Assembly: GCA_024276275.1 (NCBI GenBank)
Contig: JAJRXM010000082.1
Span: forward strand, 1-62,453
From: Candidatus Zixiibacteriota bacterium
GTDB taxonomy: Bacteria > Zixibacteria > MSB-5A5 > GN15 > FEB-12
Direction: 5' to 3'
DNA length: 62,453 nt
In this document: in pieces, positions 1 through 6,972 of the stretch
Numbering within the stretch: the stretch's first letter is position 1
Layout: each line of letters begins with the position of its first letter
Translations under genes and position numbers: made by a program
Notes under the pieces: generated by a model
Database searches by the model: none
What the model was told of the DNA's origin: nothing
The model's input: only the letters and a program-made list of their open reading frames with translations

Positions 1-1
1 A

Positions 2-43
2 ACCGAAATTGAAACGGTTATCGAAAAAAGTCTGGATAAATAA
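2..43 (+). CDS. 3' end of an off-window gene
   Basis: Only 13 sense codons are inside the window, ending at a TAA at 41-43. The second reading frame gives an acidic, helical tail (ETVIEKSLDK at the end). Nothing identifies the protein. The call rests on the frame being open from the window edge and on a plus-strand terminator-like hairpin about 120 bases downstream. Low confidence because 14 codons can be open by chance. Confidence 0.35.
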   Translation, partial: TEIETVIEKSLDK

Positions 44-105
44 ACCGAGAGCTGCGTAAAAACAGAAAAAAATGTAATTTTGTAGAAAATTTCAAGAAGA
101 AATAA

Positions 106-519
106 TTAAGAAATGTGCATCATTTTTATTGACAAGTTCCGATGTTGGACTTTTTCTCTTCTTAACTTGGTTTTCCAAGTTTTTTTTAAATAAGGTAGAG
201 AACCTTGATAGCCATTTGAACCAATAGGCTTCGGAATAATTTCTGGTATATCTTGTTGATTAAACTTAAATTCAAAACCAGTTTCTTCGTCTATAATTGT
301 ATGTTTATTATAGGCTTCCCTTCTCTTCGCTAATCCAAGCTTAACCATTGCAGCAGTTACAAATACATTATCCTTAGCTAATGCTTCGAATTTACCTAAA
401 TAATTATTACATTTTTCACAACTGATATTAGGAGAAAATTTACCTCCCAAATATTCAGGTATTAGATGAGACTTTGAGATATTGTCTTTACTTCCACACC
501 AAATACTGCAGTCTTTCAA
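106..519 (-). CDS. HNH-type zinc-finger nuclease-like protein
   Basis: Small protein of 137 residues whose N-terminal half has the layout of HNH_5-like endonuclease domains: a first CxxC near residues 4-8 (CSIWCG), the SKSHLIPEYLGG segment carrying the probable catalytic His, then ISCEKCNN as the second metal pair with the Asn. Such domains cut DNA in restriction, homing or phage-defence settings; the actual role here is unknown. The start is taken as TTG at 519 because a perfect AGGAGG sits 9 bases upstream; a longer reading from 570 would put this site inside the coding region. The C-terminal 30 residues are Lys/Arg-rich, look unconserved and overlap a terminator hairpin, so the 3' end may be worn. 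No methyltransferase or other restriction partner is nearby. Confidence 0.6.
   Translation of the reverse strand: MKDCSIWCGSKDNISKSHLIPEYLGGKFSPNISCEKCNNYLGKFEALAKDNVFVTAAMVKLGLAKRREAYNKHTIIDEETGFEFKFNQQDIPEIIPKPIGSNGYQGSLPYLKKTWKTKLRREKVQHRNLSIKMMHIS
164..187 (+). terminator. Rho-independent terminator-like hairpin
   Basis: AACTTGG (164-170), loop TTTT, CCAAGTT (175-181), then a run of T to 187 on the plus strand. It fits termination of the plus-strand gene that ends at 43. It lies inside the last 30 codons of the minus-strand HNH gene, so that gene's 3' end and this hairpin overlap. Confidence 0.6.
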
Positions 520-528
520 AACTTTATA

Positions 529-534
529 CCTCCT
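529..534 (-). promoter_or_regulatory. Shine-Dalgarno AGGAGG deciding the HNH gene start
   Basis: Minus-strand AGGAGG, nine bases before TTG at 519. It is the only strong ribosome site in the 5' part of the frame, and supports starting just before the first Cys pair. Confidence 0.6.
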
Positions 535-633
535 GTTTATTAACAAAGTTGTGTTAAAATAATATAGCAATGTGAATCTACTATATCAATCTCTATTTCA
601 AGATTTTTACGAGGGGGAGTGGAATGACATTGT

Positions 634-694
634 AAAAAGATGAGATTGCCACAGCCAACAAGTCACTAGTGTGACAAGTTGGCTTCGCAATGAC
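634..694. repeat. REP-like hairpin repeat, family 1, copy 1
   Basis: Starts with AAAAGATGAGATTGCCAC and ends with CGCAATGACA. The middle folds strongly: GCCAAC (654-659) pairs with GTTGGC (678-683) and GTCAC (662-666) with GTGAC (671-675). Related copies are at 1022, 1195 and, with a different middle, 21923. Confidence 0.8.
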
Positions 695-814
695 AGCTCT
701 ATTCTTAAAGGAGTATAAAAATTCAGGAGCAACCGACTTCTGCCCTATAATATTTCAAAATCCCTACACATCTAAAGCAAAATACATACATCCAGTAATA
801 CATGATGAACAATG

Positions 815-842
815 TTGGATTCCTGATCAAGTCGAGAATGAG
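815..842. repeat. Short repeat, family 2 (GGATTCC..GATCAAGT type)
   Basis: TTGGATTCCTGATCAAGTCG followed by AGAATGAG. A close copy is at 1160-1188; degenerate relatives are at 19598-19628 (opposite orientation) and 21786-21812. Confidence 0.65.
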
Positions 843-887
843 AGGAGTGTTATGCTATTACAAAAAGGCTACAATTAATATTAGCAC

Positions 888-905
888 AAATGGCTTAAGC
901 CATTT
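888..905. repeat. Perfect 18-base palindrome
   Basis: AAATGGCTTAAGCCATTT is fully self-complementary; a partial echo (AAAGCCATTTCG) follows about 10 bases later. Not near a gene start, so more likely part of the repeat field than an operator. Confidence 0.6.
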
Positions 906-1021
906 ATTTATAAAAAGCCATTTCGAAGTAACAGGCTGTTCCCATTGATGTTATCTTCTATAATAATGAGTCAAACACAGTTTGTAGGTTCCCTTTATAT
1001 GCGAAACGAACCCATTTATTT

Positions 1022-1080
1022 AAAAGATGAGATTACCACTGCAACAAGTCACAAGTGTGACAAGTTTCCTCGCAAAGACA
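1022..1080. repeat. REP-like hairpin repeat, family 1, copy 2
   Basis: Begins AAAAGATGAGATTACCAC and ends TCGCAAAGACA, with AAGTCAC/GTGTGACAAG arms in the middle. It differs from the copy at 1195 at only a few positions. Confidence 0.8.
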
Positions 1081-1090
1081 GAAGTATGGA

Positions 1091-1154
1091 AGGGCTGGAT
1101 CCCTGGTCAAGCCAGGGAAGGGGTTACGGTGGATGGCAGATGCTCTCGTCTGCC
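1091..1154. repeat. Paired hairpins, families 3 and 4
   Basis: CCCTGG-TCAAG-CCAGGG (1101-1117) is a perfect hairpin. GGCAGATG-CTCT-CGTCTGCC (1135-1154) is a second one with near-perfect arms. The second matches CAGACG-AGGG-CGTCTG at 19551-19566. Confidence 0.65.
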
Positions 1155-1159
1155 CTTCA

Positions 1160-1252
1160 ACTGGATTCCCGATCAAGTTGAGAATGATATTGTTAAAAGA
1201 TGAGATTACCACGGCAACAAGTCACAACTGTGACAAGTTTCCTCGCAAAGAC
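1160..1252. repeat. Family 2 repeat followed by family 1 copy 3
   Basis: CTGGATTCCCGATCAAGTTG (1160-1179) leads directly into a family 1 hairpin at 1195-1252 with GTCACAACTGTGAC at its centre. The nesting shows that the two families travel or accumulate together. Confidence 0.75.
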
Positions 1253-1278
1253 ACTATTGATAGAAATTTTTAGGCAAT

Positions 1279-3267
1279 CTATTTCGGTAAAGTCATTTGG
1301 TCGGCGAGTTGGGTGTAGTTATGCAGGCGTTCTCTGAGTTGCAAAAGTATCGTTTTGTATTGTGATGTATCTGCTTCGATGAAGATGTTATTTTCATTAC
1401 GATATAGTTTTGAGTATTGACCGACCTGTTCAAAATAAAAATAATTATTATTAATATATCCGATACGATTCCAAAGATTTATAACCGCAAACCCGGAATC
1501 ACTGTCAGGTAAGTTTAATAAGTCACGACCCCAGCTTTCAATTTCGTATTCTCCACCAAGCAGACCGACCAAAGTCGGGATGATGTCAACCTGAGAACCT
1601 ACTCGTTCAATTCTCACAGCAGAGTCTCCCAGTAGCTTTGGAGAATAGATAAGAAGAGGGATATGGAAGATATTCGGGTCAAGAGACATCTTAGAACTTT
1701 CCAATAGGGAATGGTCAGAAACAAACAGAAATATTGTGCTGTCAAAAATCGGTTTGGTACGCATAGTTTGCATAAATTGTCCGATAGCAAAATCTGCATA
1801 TATAATCCCGTTTGCTTTTTGTGAGCTATAAGAATTGCCTGTAAACCGAATTGTAGATGAATCGGGAATATCAAACGGTTCATGGTTTGAAAGTGTTAAA
1901 GTTGTTAATTGGAATGGACGGGGAAGAGTATCTACAATTTCATTTATTCTTTTAAATAGTATATGGTCCGGAACTCCCCATTTAGAAAAAGACTGGTCGT
2001 ATGTAAATGATTGTTCGCTGTAAAAAGCATCATATTTTTTTCCACGGAAAAATCCTTCCATATTGTCAAAAGCTATATCACCTCCATAGCAAAAGAGGTT
2101 ATAATATCCTTTGGAATGTAAAATTTCTGATAGCGATATAAAGGGATGTTTTGATTCATATCTTTTTAGAATAGACCGACCGGGAAGAGCAGGGTAGGAA
2201 CATAGTGTTGCGGCGAGTCCATAGTTGGTTCGGAGTCCGTTCACATAAAAATTCTGAAAAAGAATTCCTTGGTTTGCTATTGAATCAAAGTGAGGTGTTA
2301 GATTGTTTGCTGCTCCTAATACAGAGGTTCTGTGACCTGACCATCCTTCCATCATTACAACGATTATGTTAGGTTGAAAGTCAAATCTTTTGTCGCTACT
2401 AATTTTTTGCTTGAGTGAGTTATTTTTATCGGTAAATACGGTTCTGTCTCCTGAAAGCATTTGCTGTACTTTTGCAAGTGCTGTGTCGTGAGGAACAAAA
2501 CGAAATCTTTCGGATTCATCCAAGAATGAAAGACGCGGGTCATGTTCGGTTTCATTATAATTTACAACTAGAGTATAGATACCGTTGAGAGCTGATTGGT
2601 TTAGAGTATGATTGTTAGAAAAATAGGCTATACCCCAATCCATCGGGGCAAGTGATATCCGTCCTCTAATGCCACCTGCAAATAATAGCAGAAAACAGAC
2701 AAACCATATAATACGATTCTTGATACTATAAATATCTTTTTGAAGATACTTTTTTAAAATCTTAAAGTGTAGAAATACAAATAAAGCAGAGGAAACAAAC
2801 CAAATAGAAATAAACTTCCAAAAGAATCTATCTGCATTGACAAATCTATTATTGATACCCTCGTTTCCGGTATACTCATAAGCCATAAAGTTTAGACGTA
2901 TATTAAAATAGTCATAGAATATAATATCAGCTATTTGTCCTAAAAAAATAATAGGAAATATAATATAGACATATAGTGATAAGCATATCTTAACTTTCCT
3001 GTTAGTAATATCAAACCAGGGAAGTAGAAACAGCACAGGAGTTAAGAGAGCTAAGATAATTATCTGGTCAAACCGAAAACCGATGAAATATGATGTCAAA
3101 ATCTCGGTATAGGTAACAGAGTTATAAAACTGTTCAGAAAAGCTAAGATGAAACACGAGTCGGTAGAAAGCAAAAAAGAGAATAAGCAAAGCATAGAGCC
3201 ATAAAAGGTATCTATACTGTTGGGGGAGTTTAATTTTTTGAAAAAAGGAATTGCTATCGTAATTCAT
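1279..3267 (-). CDS. LTA synthase-family sulfatase (phosphoglycerol transferase-like)
   Basis: Membrane enzyme of 662 residues. Five hydrophobic segments fill about the first 210 residues; the rest is an outward-facing sulfatase-fold domain. Visible active-site elements are PNIIVVMMEGWSG near residue 300 (metal-binding Glu), GLRTNYGLAAT near 342 (the Thr that becomes phosphoglycerylated in LtaS-type enzymes) and FVSDHS near 518 (metal-binding Asp-His). Enzymes of this family move phosphoglycerol or phosphoethanolamine from a lipid to an envelope polymer or glycan. In a Gram-negative-type cell it would more likely decorate periplasmic glucans or lipopolysaccharide than make lipoteichoic acid; that is inference. 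It is the last gene of a minus-strand group after the sigma factor, anti-sigma-like and UPF0145 genes, suggesting envelope-stress control. No clear ribosome site precedes its ATG. Confidence 0.85.
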   Translation of the reverse strand: MNYDSNSFFQKIKLPQQYRYLLWLYALLILFFAFYRLVFHLSFSEQFYNSVTYTEILTSYFIGFRFDQIIILALLTPVLFLLPWFDITNRKVKICLSLYVYIIFPIIFLGQIADIIFYDYFNIRLNFMAYEYTGNEGINNRFVNADRFFWKFISIWFVSSALFVFLHFKILKKYLQKDIYSIKNRIIWFVCFLLLFAGGIRGRISLAPMDWGIAYFSNNHTLNQSALNGIYTLVVNYNETEHDPRLSFLDESERFRFVPHDTALAKVQQMLSGDRTVFTDKNNSLKQKISSDKRFDFQPNIIVVMMEGWSGHRTSVLGAANNLTPHFDSIANQGILFQNFYVNGLRTNYGLAATLCSYPALPGRSILKRYESKHPFISLSEILHSKGYYNLFCYGGDIAFDNMEGFFRGKKYDAFYSEQSFTYDQSFSKWGVPDHILFKRINEIVDTLPRPFQLTTLTLSNHEPFDIPDSSTIRFTGNSYSSQKANGIIYADFAIGQFMQTMRTKPIFDSTIFLFVSDHSLLESSKMSLDPNIFHIPLLIYSPKLLGDSAVRIERVGSQVDIIPTLVGLLGGEYEIESWGRDLLNLPDSDSGFAVINLWNRIGYINNNYFYFEQVGQYSKLYRNENNIFIEADTSQYKTILLQLRERLHNYTQLADQMTLPK

Positions 3268-3312
3268 TTAGAGAATATGAGAGAGAGTATATCGCTTGTC
3301 AACTAATTATGG

Positions 3313-3636
3313 TTAATCTGCGTTCTCAGTCTTTACAGCAGTACCGTAAGCAAGTAGTTCAGCAGCTCCCGACATTATACCTGAAGTGGAAAAACGCAGC
3401 ATAATGATAGCATCGGCACCTAATTCTTTAGCCTCGGTAGTCATCCTGTCAATAGCCTGTTCGCGGGATTCAGCTATGAGTTTTGTATATTCGACAACCT
3501 CACCGCCGATCATTGTGCGGAATGCGGCACCGATATCCCGACCGATATGTCTTGCACGTACTGTATTGCCGCGTACTAGGCCTAATGTTTTTACAATTTT
3601 CCTGCCATGTATAAGTTCACCGGTAACTATAATCAT
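3313..3636 (-). CDS. UPF0145 (YbjQ-like) family protein
   Basis: Small soluble protein of 107 residues matching the UPF0145/YbjQ family over its whole length: the N-terminal VTGELIHGRKIVKTLGLVRG, the RARHIGRDIGA segment, the GGEVVEYTKLI helix, and ELGADAIIMLRFSTS with a glycine/alanine-rich C-terminus. The family forms oligomeric (pentamer-like) assemblies; its biochemical role is not established. The ATG at 3636 is preceded by a perfect AAGGAGG and overlaps the stop of the anti-sigma-like gene by four bases, so the two are translated together. Its presence in a sigma-factor operon points to a role in envelope or heavy-metal response, but this is guilt by association. Confidence 0.9.
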   Translation of the reverse strand: MIIVTGELIHGRKIVKTLGLVRGNTVRARHIGRDIGAAFRTMIGGEVVEYTKLIAESREQAIDRMTTEAKELGADAIIMLRFSTSGIMSGAAELLAYGTAVKTENAD

Positions 3637-4076
3637 TTCTTAACCTCCTTATAGCGGTCATGTTTATAAGCAAATAAACGTTCACGGCTAAAAGAAACAA
3701 GTAAAATTACAGCACCTAAAGCAAGAACTGTAACAGCAATTTTTACAAGAATCGGGACAGAGGGGTTATAAAATAGTTCTGATATAAATTGAAACAGACC
3801 GTAAAACAGTAATCCAATTGCTCCGATAGAAAAGAGAATCCAACCAAACCCACGTTCCATTTTTTTATATAATGACTGCCAATAGTTTTCCCACACTTCA
3901 TCAGGCAAATCGGCATAAGACATGATACCTGTCATCTCTTTTAATGTCATAAATTCCTCTAATTCAGCACGTAACTCTTCGTTTTCAGAAAGTTCCTTTT
4001 CAAAAGCAAGACGCTCGTTCTCAGGAAGCTCACCATCAACATACCCGGCTAACATTTCCCGTTTATCTTTGCTCAT
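3633..4076 (-). CDS. Anti-sigma-factor-like membrane protein
   Basis: Protein of 147 residues with the N-terminal segment GYVDGELPENERLAFEKEL, typical of anti-sigma factors that bind ECF sigma factors from the cytoplasmic face. The HxxxCxxC zinc motif of ZAS-type anti-sigmas is absent, so if this is an anti-sigma it belongs to the zinc-free type. Two hydrophobic segments (about residues 75-97 and 107-127) anchor it in the inner membrane and leave a very short basic tail, with no large periplasmic sensor domain. It starts inside the 3' end of the sigma gene (14-base overlap) and overlaps the UPF0145 start. Translational coupling to the sigma gene is the best support for the call. Confidence 0.7.
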   Translation of the reverse strand: MSKDKREMLAGYVDGELPENERLAFEKELSENEELRAELEEFMTLKEMTGIMSYADLPDEVWENYWQSLYKKMERGFGWILFSIGAIGLLFYGLFQFISELFYNPSVPILVKIAVTVLALGAVILLVSFSRERLFAYKHDRYKEVKK

Positions 4077-4617
4077 AATAGGACCTCATAATTGTTGCCA
4101 GTTTTTTTCTGGCGTAGTACAGACGTGACATTACTGTCCCCTTTGGTATATCGAGTAAGTCTGCGATTTCGTCATAAGACATATTTCTAAAATGCTGCAA
4201 TGTAATTATCTCTCTATCTTCATAATCTAATTTCAAGAGAGCATTTCTTACATAAGCGGCAGTTTCTTTTTTTACCATTGTATCTTCCGGATTAGTGGAG
4301 TCAATCAATAAGAATGAGGCATCATCAACATCGACCATTTTGTTCTCACGTCTGCTTCTTTTTGCGAGCCATGTTTTGGAAAGATTTGAAATTATACGGT
4401 AAAACCAAGGCATAAAAGGTTGTGAGTTGTCATAGGTGTTGGCAGAGCGATAGACACGAAGGCATGCCTCCTGGGAAATGTCATAGGCATCATCTTTGTT
4501 ACCTACTAACCCGAGGGCAATTCTGAAAGCGGTTTTTTTATGCTTGTCTACAAGCATGCCGAGTGCCTTTTTGTCGCCTGATTGAATATCCATAATTAAT
4601 GCTCTGTCTGTACACAT
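4063..4617 (-). CDS. ECF-family RNA polymerase sigma factor
   Basis: Sigma-70 family protein of 184 residues with only regions 2 and 4, as in extracytoplasmic-function sigmas. Region 2 runs from about residue 15 to 90 (DAYDISQEACLRVYRS, then PFMPWFYRIISNLSKTW as 2.4). Region 4 covers roughly 125-180 and contains REIITLQHFRNMSYDEIADL and the helix-turn-helix IPKGTVMSRLYYARKKL. It starts the minus-strand group sigma, anti-sigma, UPF0145, LTA-synthase-like enzyme, which is its likely regulon core. The ATG at 4617 is preferred over a second Met at 4593 because family members usually have about ten residues before the QSGD helix. The 111 bases upstream are shared with a divergent acetyltransferase gene. 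Confidence 0.9.
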   Translation of the reverse strand: MCTDRALIMDIQSGDKKALGMLVDKHKKTAFRIALGLVGNKDDAYDISQEACLRVYRSANTYDNSQPFMPWFYRIISNLSKTWLAKRSRRENKMVDVDDASFLLIDSTNPEDTMVKKETAAYVRNALLKLDYEDREIITLQHFRNMSYDEIADLLDIPKGTVMSRLYYARKKLATIMRSYYEQR

Positions 4618-4728
4618 ATTTTCGATTTATTCCATATTTACTTATACTACTTCAGAAGTTTGTGATTATTCAAACTAATTCCAATTATTTCTGTTTTTCA
4701 AGCATAAAATTCTGTAATTTTTGTACAT

Positions 4729-5187
4729 ATGATAAAAAAAATAGAAAACAAATCAGAAAAAGCTGAAATAACAGACCGTATTTTACGAGATTTACCGAAT
4801 TGGTTTGGAATTGAAACAGCTATTGTCGAATATGTAGAAAATGTCCAAAGAATGCCATTTTGGGCTGTATTTGAAAATGACAAAGCGGTCGGATTTATAG
4901 CTGTGAAAGAACATTTTGAAAAGTCTGCCGAAATTTATGTTATGGGAGTATTGACGGAAATTCATCGAAAAGGGTATGGAAAACAACTTGTCGATGAAAC
5001 CGAGAAGTATCTTAAATATCATAATTTTGAATTCTATCAAGTGAAAACCCTAAGTGATGCACATCCGCATGAAGGTTACGGGAAGACTCGACAGTTTTAT
5101 CTGTCCTGTGGTTTTATACCTCTTGAAGAGTTTAAGACTATATGGGGCGAGGCAAACCCTGCTTTGCAGATGGTTAAGAAATTGTAA
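4729..5187 (+). CDS. GNAT-family N-acetyltransferase
   Basis: Single-domain acetyltransferase of 152 residues. The acetyl-CoA pyrophosphate loop is RKGYGKQL, near residues 80-88, preceded by the strand EIYVMGVL and followed by a helix; FYLSCGFIPLEEF is the typical C-terminal part of the fold. The family moves an acetyl group to amines on small molecules, antibiotics or proteins; the substrate cannot be told. It is transcribed alone, divergently from the sigma factor gene and convergently with recN. No ribosome site is evident before the ATG. Confidence 0.85.
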   Translation: MIKKIENKSEKAEITDRILRDLPNWFGIETAIVEYVENVQRMPFWAVFENDKAVGFIAVKEHFEKSAEIYVMGVLTEIHRKGYGKQLVDETEKYLKYHNFEFYQVKTLSDAHPHEGYGKTRQFYLSCGFIPLEEFKTIWGEANPALQMVKKL

Positions 5188-5208
5188 GTCTTTTCTGAAT
5201 TCTATTGA

Positions 5209-5236
5209 AGCATACTTCGACAGGCTCAGTATGACA
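5209..5236. repeat. Intergenic repeat, family 5 (CTTCGACAGGCTCAGTATGAC type)
   Basis: CATACTTCGACAGGCTCAGT then ATGAC; outer arms CATACT and AGTATG are complementary. Related copies are at 14703, 17963, 18409 (opposite orientation in part), 18357 and 28843. All lie between genes. Confidence 0.75.
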
Positions 5237-5316
5237 AATTATAACTTGTTGACCCAAGTCTCCCTAAGATTGTTGAAGGATATAATGAAAGGCAGGTTTA
5301 GCATTAGCAACAAATA

Positions 5317-6972
5317 CTATTCGGGTAAAGCGACCATCCGTTTTAATTCAGTTTTTTTCCCGACAGGGTCTAGGTGGACTACATTTATGATTGTTCTTCT
5401 GTCGGAGCCTGTTGTTTTCTGAACAACAAAATGATTATCTGCCTCGCGGGCTATCTGATGCAGATGAGTTATAACGAGCAGCTGACTGTCAGTAGCGAGT
5501 TTTTTTATCTTTTTGCCGACTTCGACCGCTGTCTGACCACCGATACCCGCATCTACTTCATCAAATACTAGTAGCGAATTAGGGAGCTTTTTGTTTTTCT
5601 TTTCGGCTGATTTTAAGGCAAGCAGGACTCGGGAAATTTCACCGCCTGATGCTGTTTTTACCAATGACTTAAGAGGTTCCCCTACATTTGCTGAAAATAA
5701 AATACGGGCAGTTTCGAGACCGTTTTCAGATGGCTTTACATACATATCATCTAAAAGTACTCCGTTTGGGTCATCTTCATAGATAAACTCTATTTTAAAA
5801 CCTGAGTTTGAGATAGCAAGTTCGGAAAGTTCTTTTTGAACGAGTTTTTCTAAATACTCCGATGCTTTTTTCCGTGTTTCAGAAAGTGCTATCGCTTCTT
5901 TGGAGTAGTCATCAAACTGTAATTCTGTTTCCTCTTCCAGTTTATCTATATAGCTGTCAATGTCGGTTGGGATATTTTCTAAAGAGAGGTGAATAGCTTC
6001 TAAGGCTGATAAAATTGATTCTTCTGAACCGCCATATTTTTTCTTTAAGATATATAGTTCATCTAAACGATTATTGATTTCTTCTATGCGATTAGGATCG
6101 TCTATTATTGATGCACCGTATTGGTCAATAAATTGTTTTAAGTCTCCAACGCGGTAGACAATGTCAGTCAGTTCTTCTATTTGTTTTGATAAAGATGAAT
6201 CTATCTCTTGCATTTTTTCAAGTTCTTTTAATGCTGATTGTAAAAGAGAAAGAGAAGAAGTATCATCGTTTTCAAGAGTTTCAGAAACAAGGTTAGAGAA
6301 ATTCATTAAAGAACGGGAGGAGTCTAAAATCTTTTTTTCGGAAAGCAATTTTTCTGTCTCACCAATTTTAATGTCAGCTTTGCTGATTTCGTCTTGTTGA
6401 AAAAGTAACAGCTCTCGTTCGTTTTTAAATGCATCTCTTTTGCTTATTGTTTTTTTGAGACGTTCAGATGATTCTTTCCATAGATGATACTTCGTTTGAA
6501 CTGAATGTTTTAAATCATACAGATTGGCAAAGGTATCTAAAAACTCAAGATGGTTCTCTTCATGCATCAAAAGTTGGTTGGCGTGTTGTCCTAAAATTTC
6601 TGCTATGGGAGATGTTAATTCCCTTAATTCCGACAGAGTGGAGGGTATGTTTGAAATATATATTTTAGATTTTCCAGAAACCCTGATTTCCCGACTGATA
6701 GTAAGTAAGTTGTTTTCAATATATTCATCGAACTTAGTTTTATATGTTGTCGGCATAGATGAAACATTAAAAACAGCATCAACTTTTCCGAATTTTTCAC
6801 CGTATCTAATAACATCGCGGTCGGTACGCCCTCCGAGAATAAGCGAGAGGGCTGTTACTATGACAGATTTACCTGCCCCTGTTTCGCCAGTTAAAACAGT
6901 CAAACCTTTTTGAAAGGTAAGAGTTGTTTTGTCTATTAAAGCTATGTTTTGTATCTCTAATTGTTTAAGCAT
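5317..6972 (-). CDS. recN: DNA repair protein RecN
   Basis: SMC-like ATPase of 551 residues that gathers broken DNA ends for recombination repair. The Walker A motif GETGAGKS is at about residues 29-36, the long coiled-coil arms occupy about 150-370, the ABC signature TASGGEISR is near 442 and Walker B LLVFDEVDAGIGG is near 468, followed by the His-containing VITHLHQIA switch. Length is normal for RecN. The C-terminus stops at KRMVALPE, slightly earlier than many homologues; another frame continues with a plausible helix, but this is not enough to call a frameshift. It overlaps the end of dnaG by eight bases and is last in mutS2-dnaG-recN. A family 5 repeat lies between it and the convergent acetyltransferase gene. 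Confidence 0.95.
   Translation of the reverse strand: MLKQLEIQNIALIDKTTLTFQKGLTVLTGETGAGKSVIVTALSLILGGRTDRDVIRYGEKFGKVDAVFNVSSMPTTYKTKFDEYIENNLLTISREIRVSGKSKIYISNIPSTLSELRELTSPIAEILGQHANQLLMHEENHLEFLDTFANLYDLKHSVQTKYHLWKESSERLKKTISKRDAFKNERELLLFQQDEISKADIKIGETEKLLSEKKILDSSRSLMNFSNLVSETLENDDTSSLSLLQSALKELEKMQEIDSSLSKQIEELTDIVYRVGDLKQFIDQYGASIIDDPNRIEEINNRLDELYILKKKYGGSEESILSALEAIHLSLENIPTDIDSYIDKLEEETELQFDDYSKEAIALSETRKKASEYLEKLVQKELSELAISNSGFKIEFIYEDDPNGVLLDDMYVKPSENGLETARILFSANVGEPLKSLVKTASGGEISRVLLALKSAEKKNKKLPNSLLVFDEVDAGIGGQTAVEVGKKIKKLATDSQLLVITHLHQIAREADNHFVVQKTTGSDRRTIINVVHLDPVGKKTELKRMVALPE

Larger units (their letters stand above)
571..1278. other. 708-base gene-free stretch filled with short repeats
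   Basis: Between the HNH gene and the LTA-synthase-like gene there is no convincing coding sequence. Two short open frames (690-878, 945-1181) simply run through repeats and carry no ribosome site or recognisable motif. The space holds three copies of one hairpin repeat, two copies of a second repeat, and several other perfect short palindromes listed separately. Confidence 0.75.

Noticed and set aside
690-1181. Two short plus-strand open frames (690-878 and 945-1181)
   Set aside because: They run through hairpin repeats, lack ribosome sites and show no protein-like conservation.
5280-5340. Frameshift at the 3' end of recN
   Set aside because: Another frame continues with VANAKPAF-like residues, but the protein already has normal length and all motifs, so a shift is not needed.
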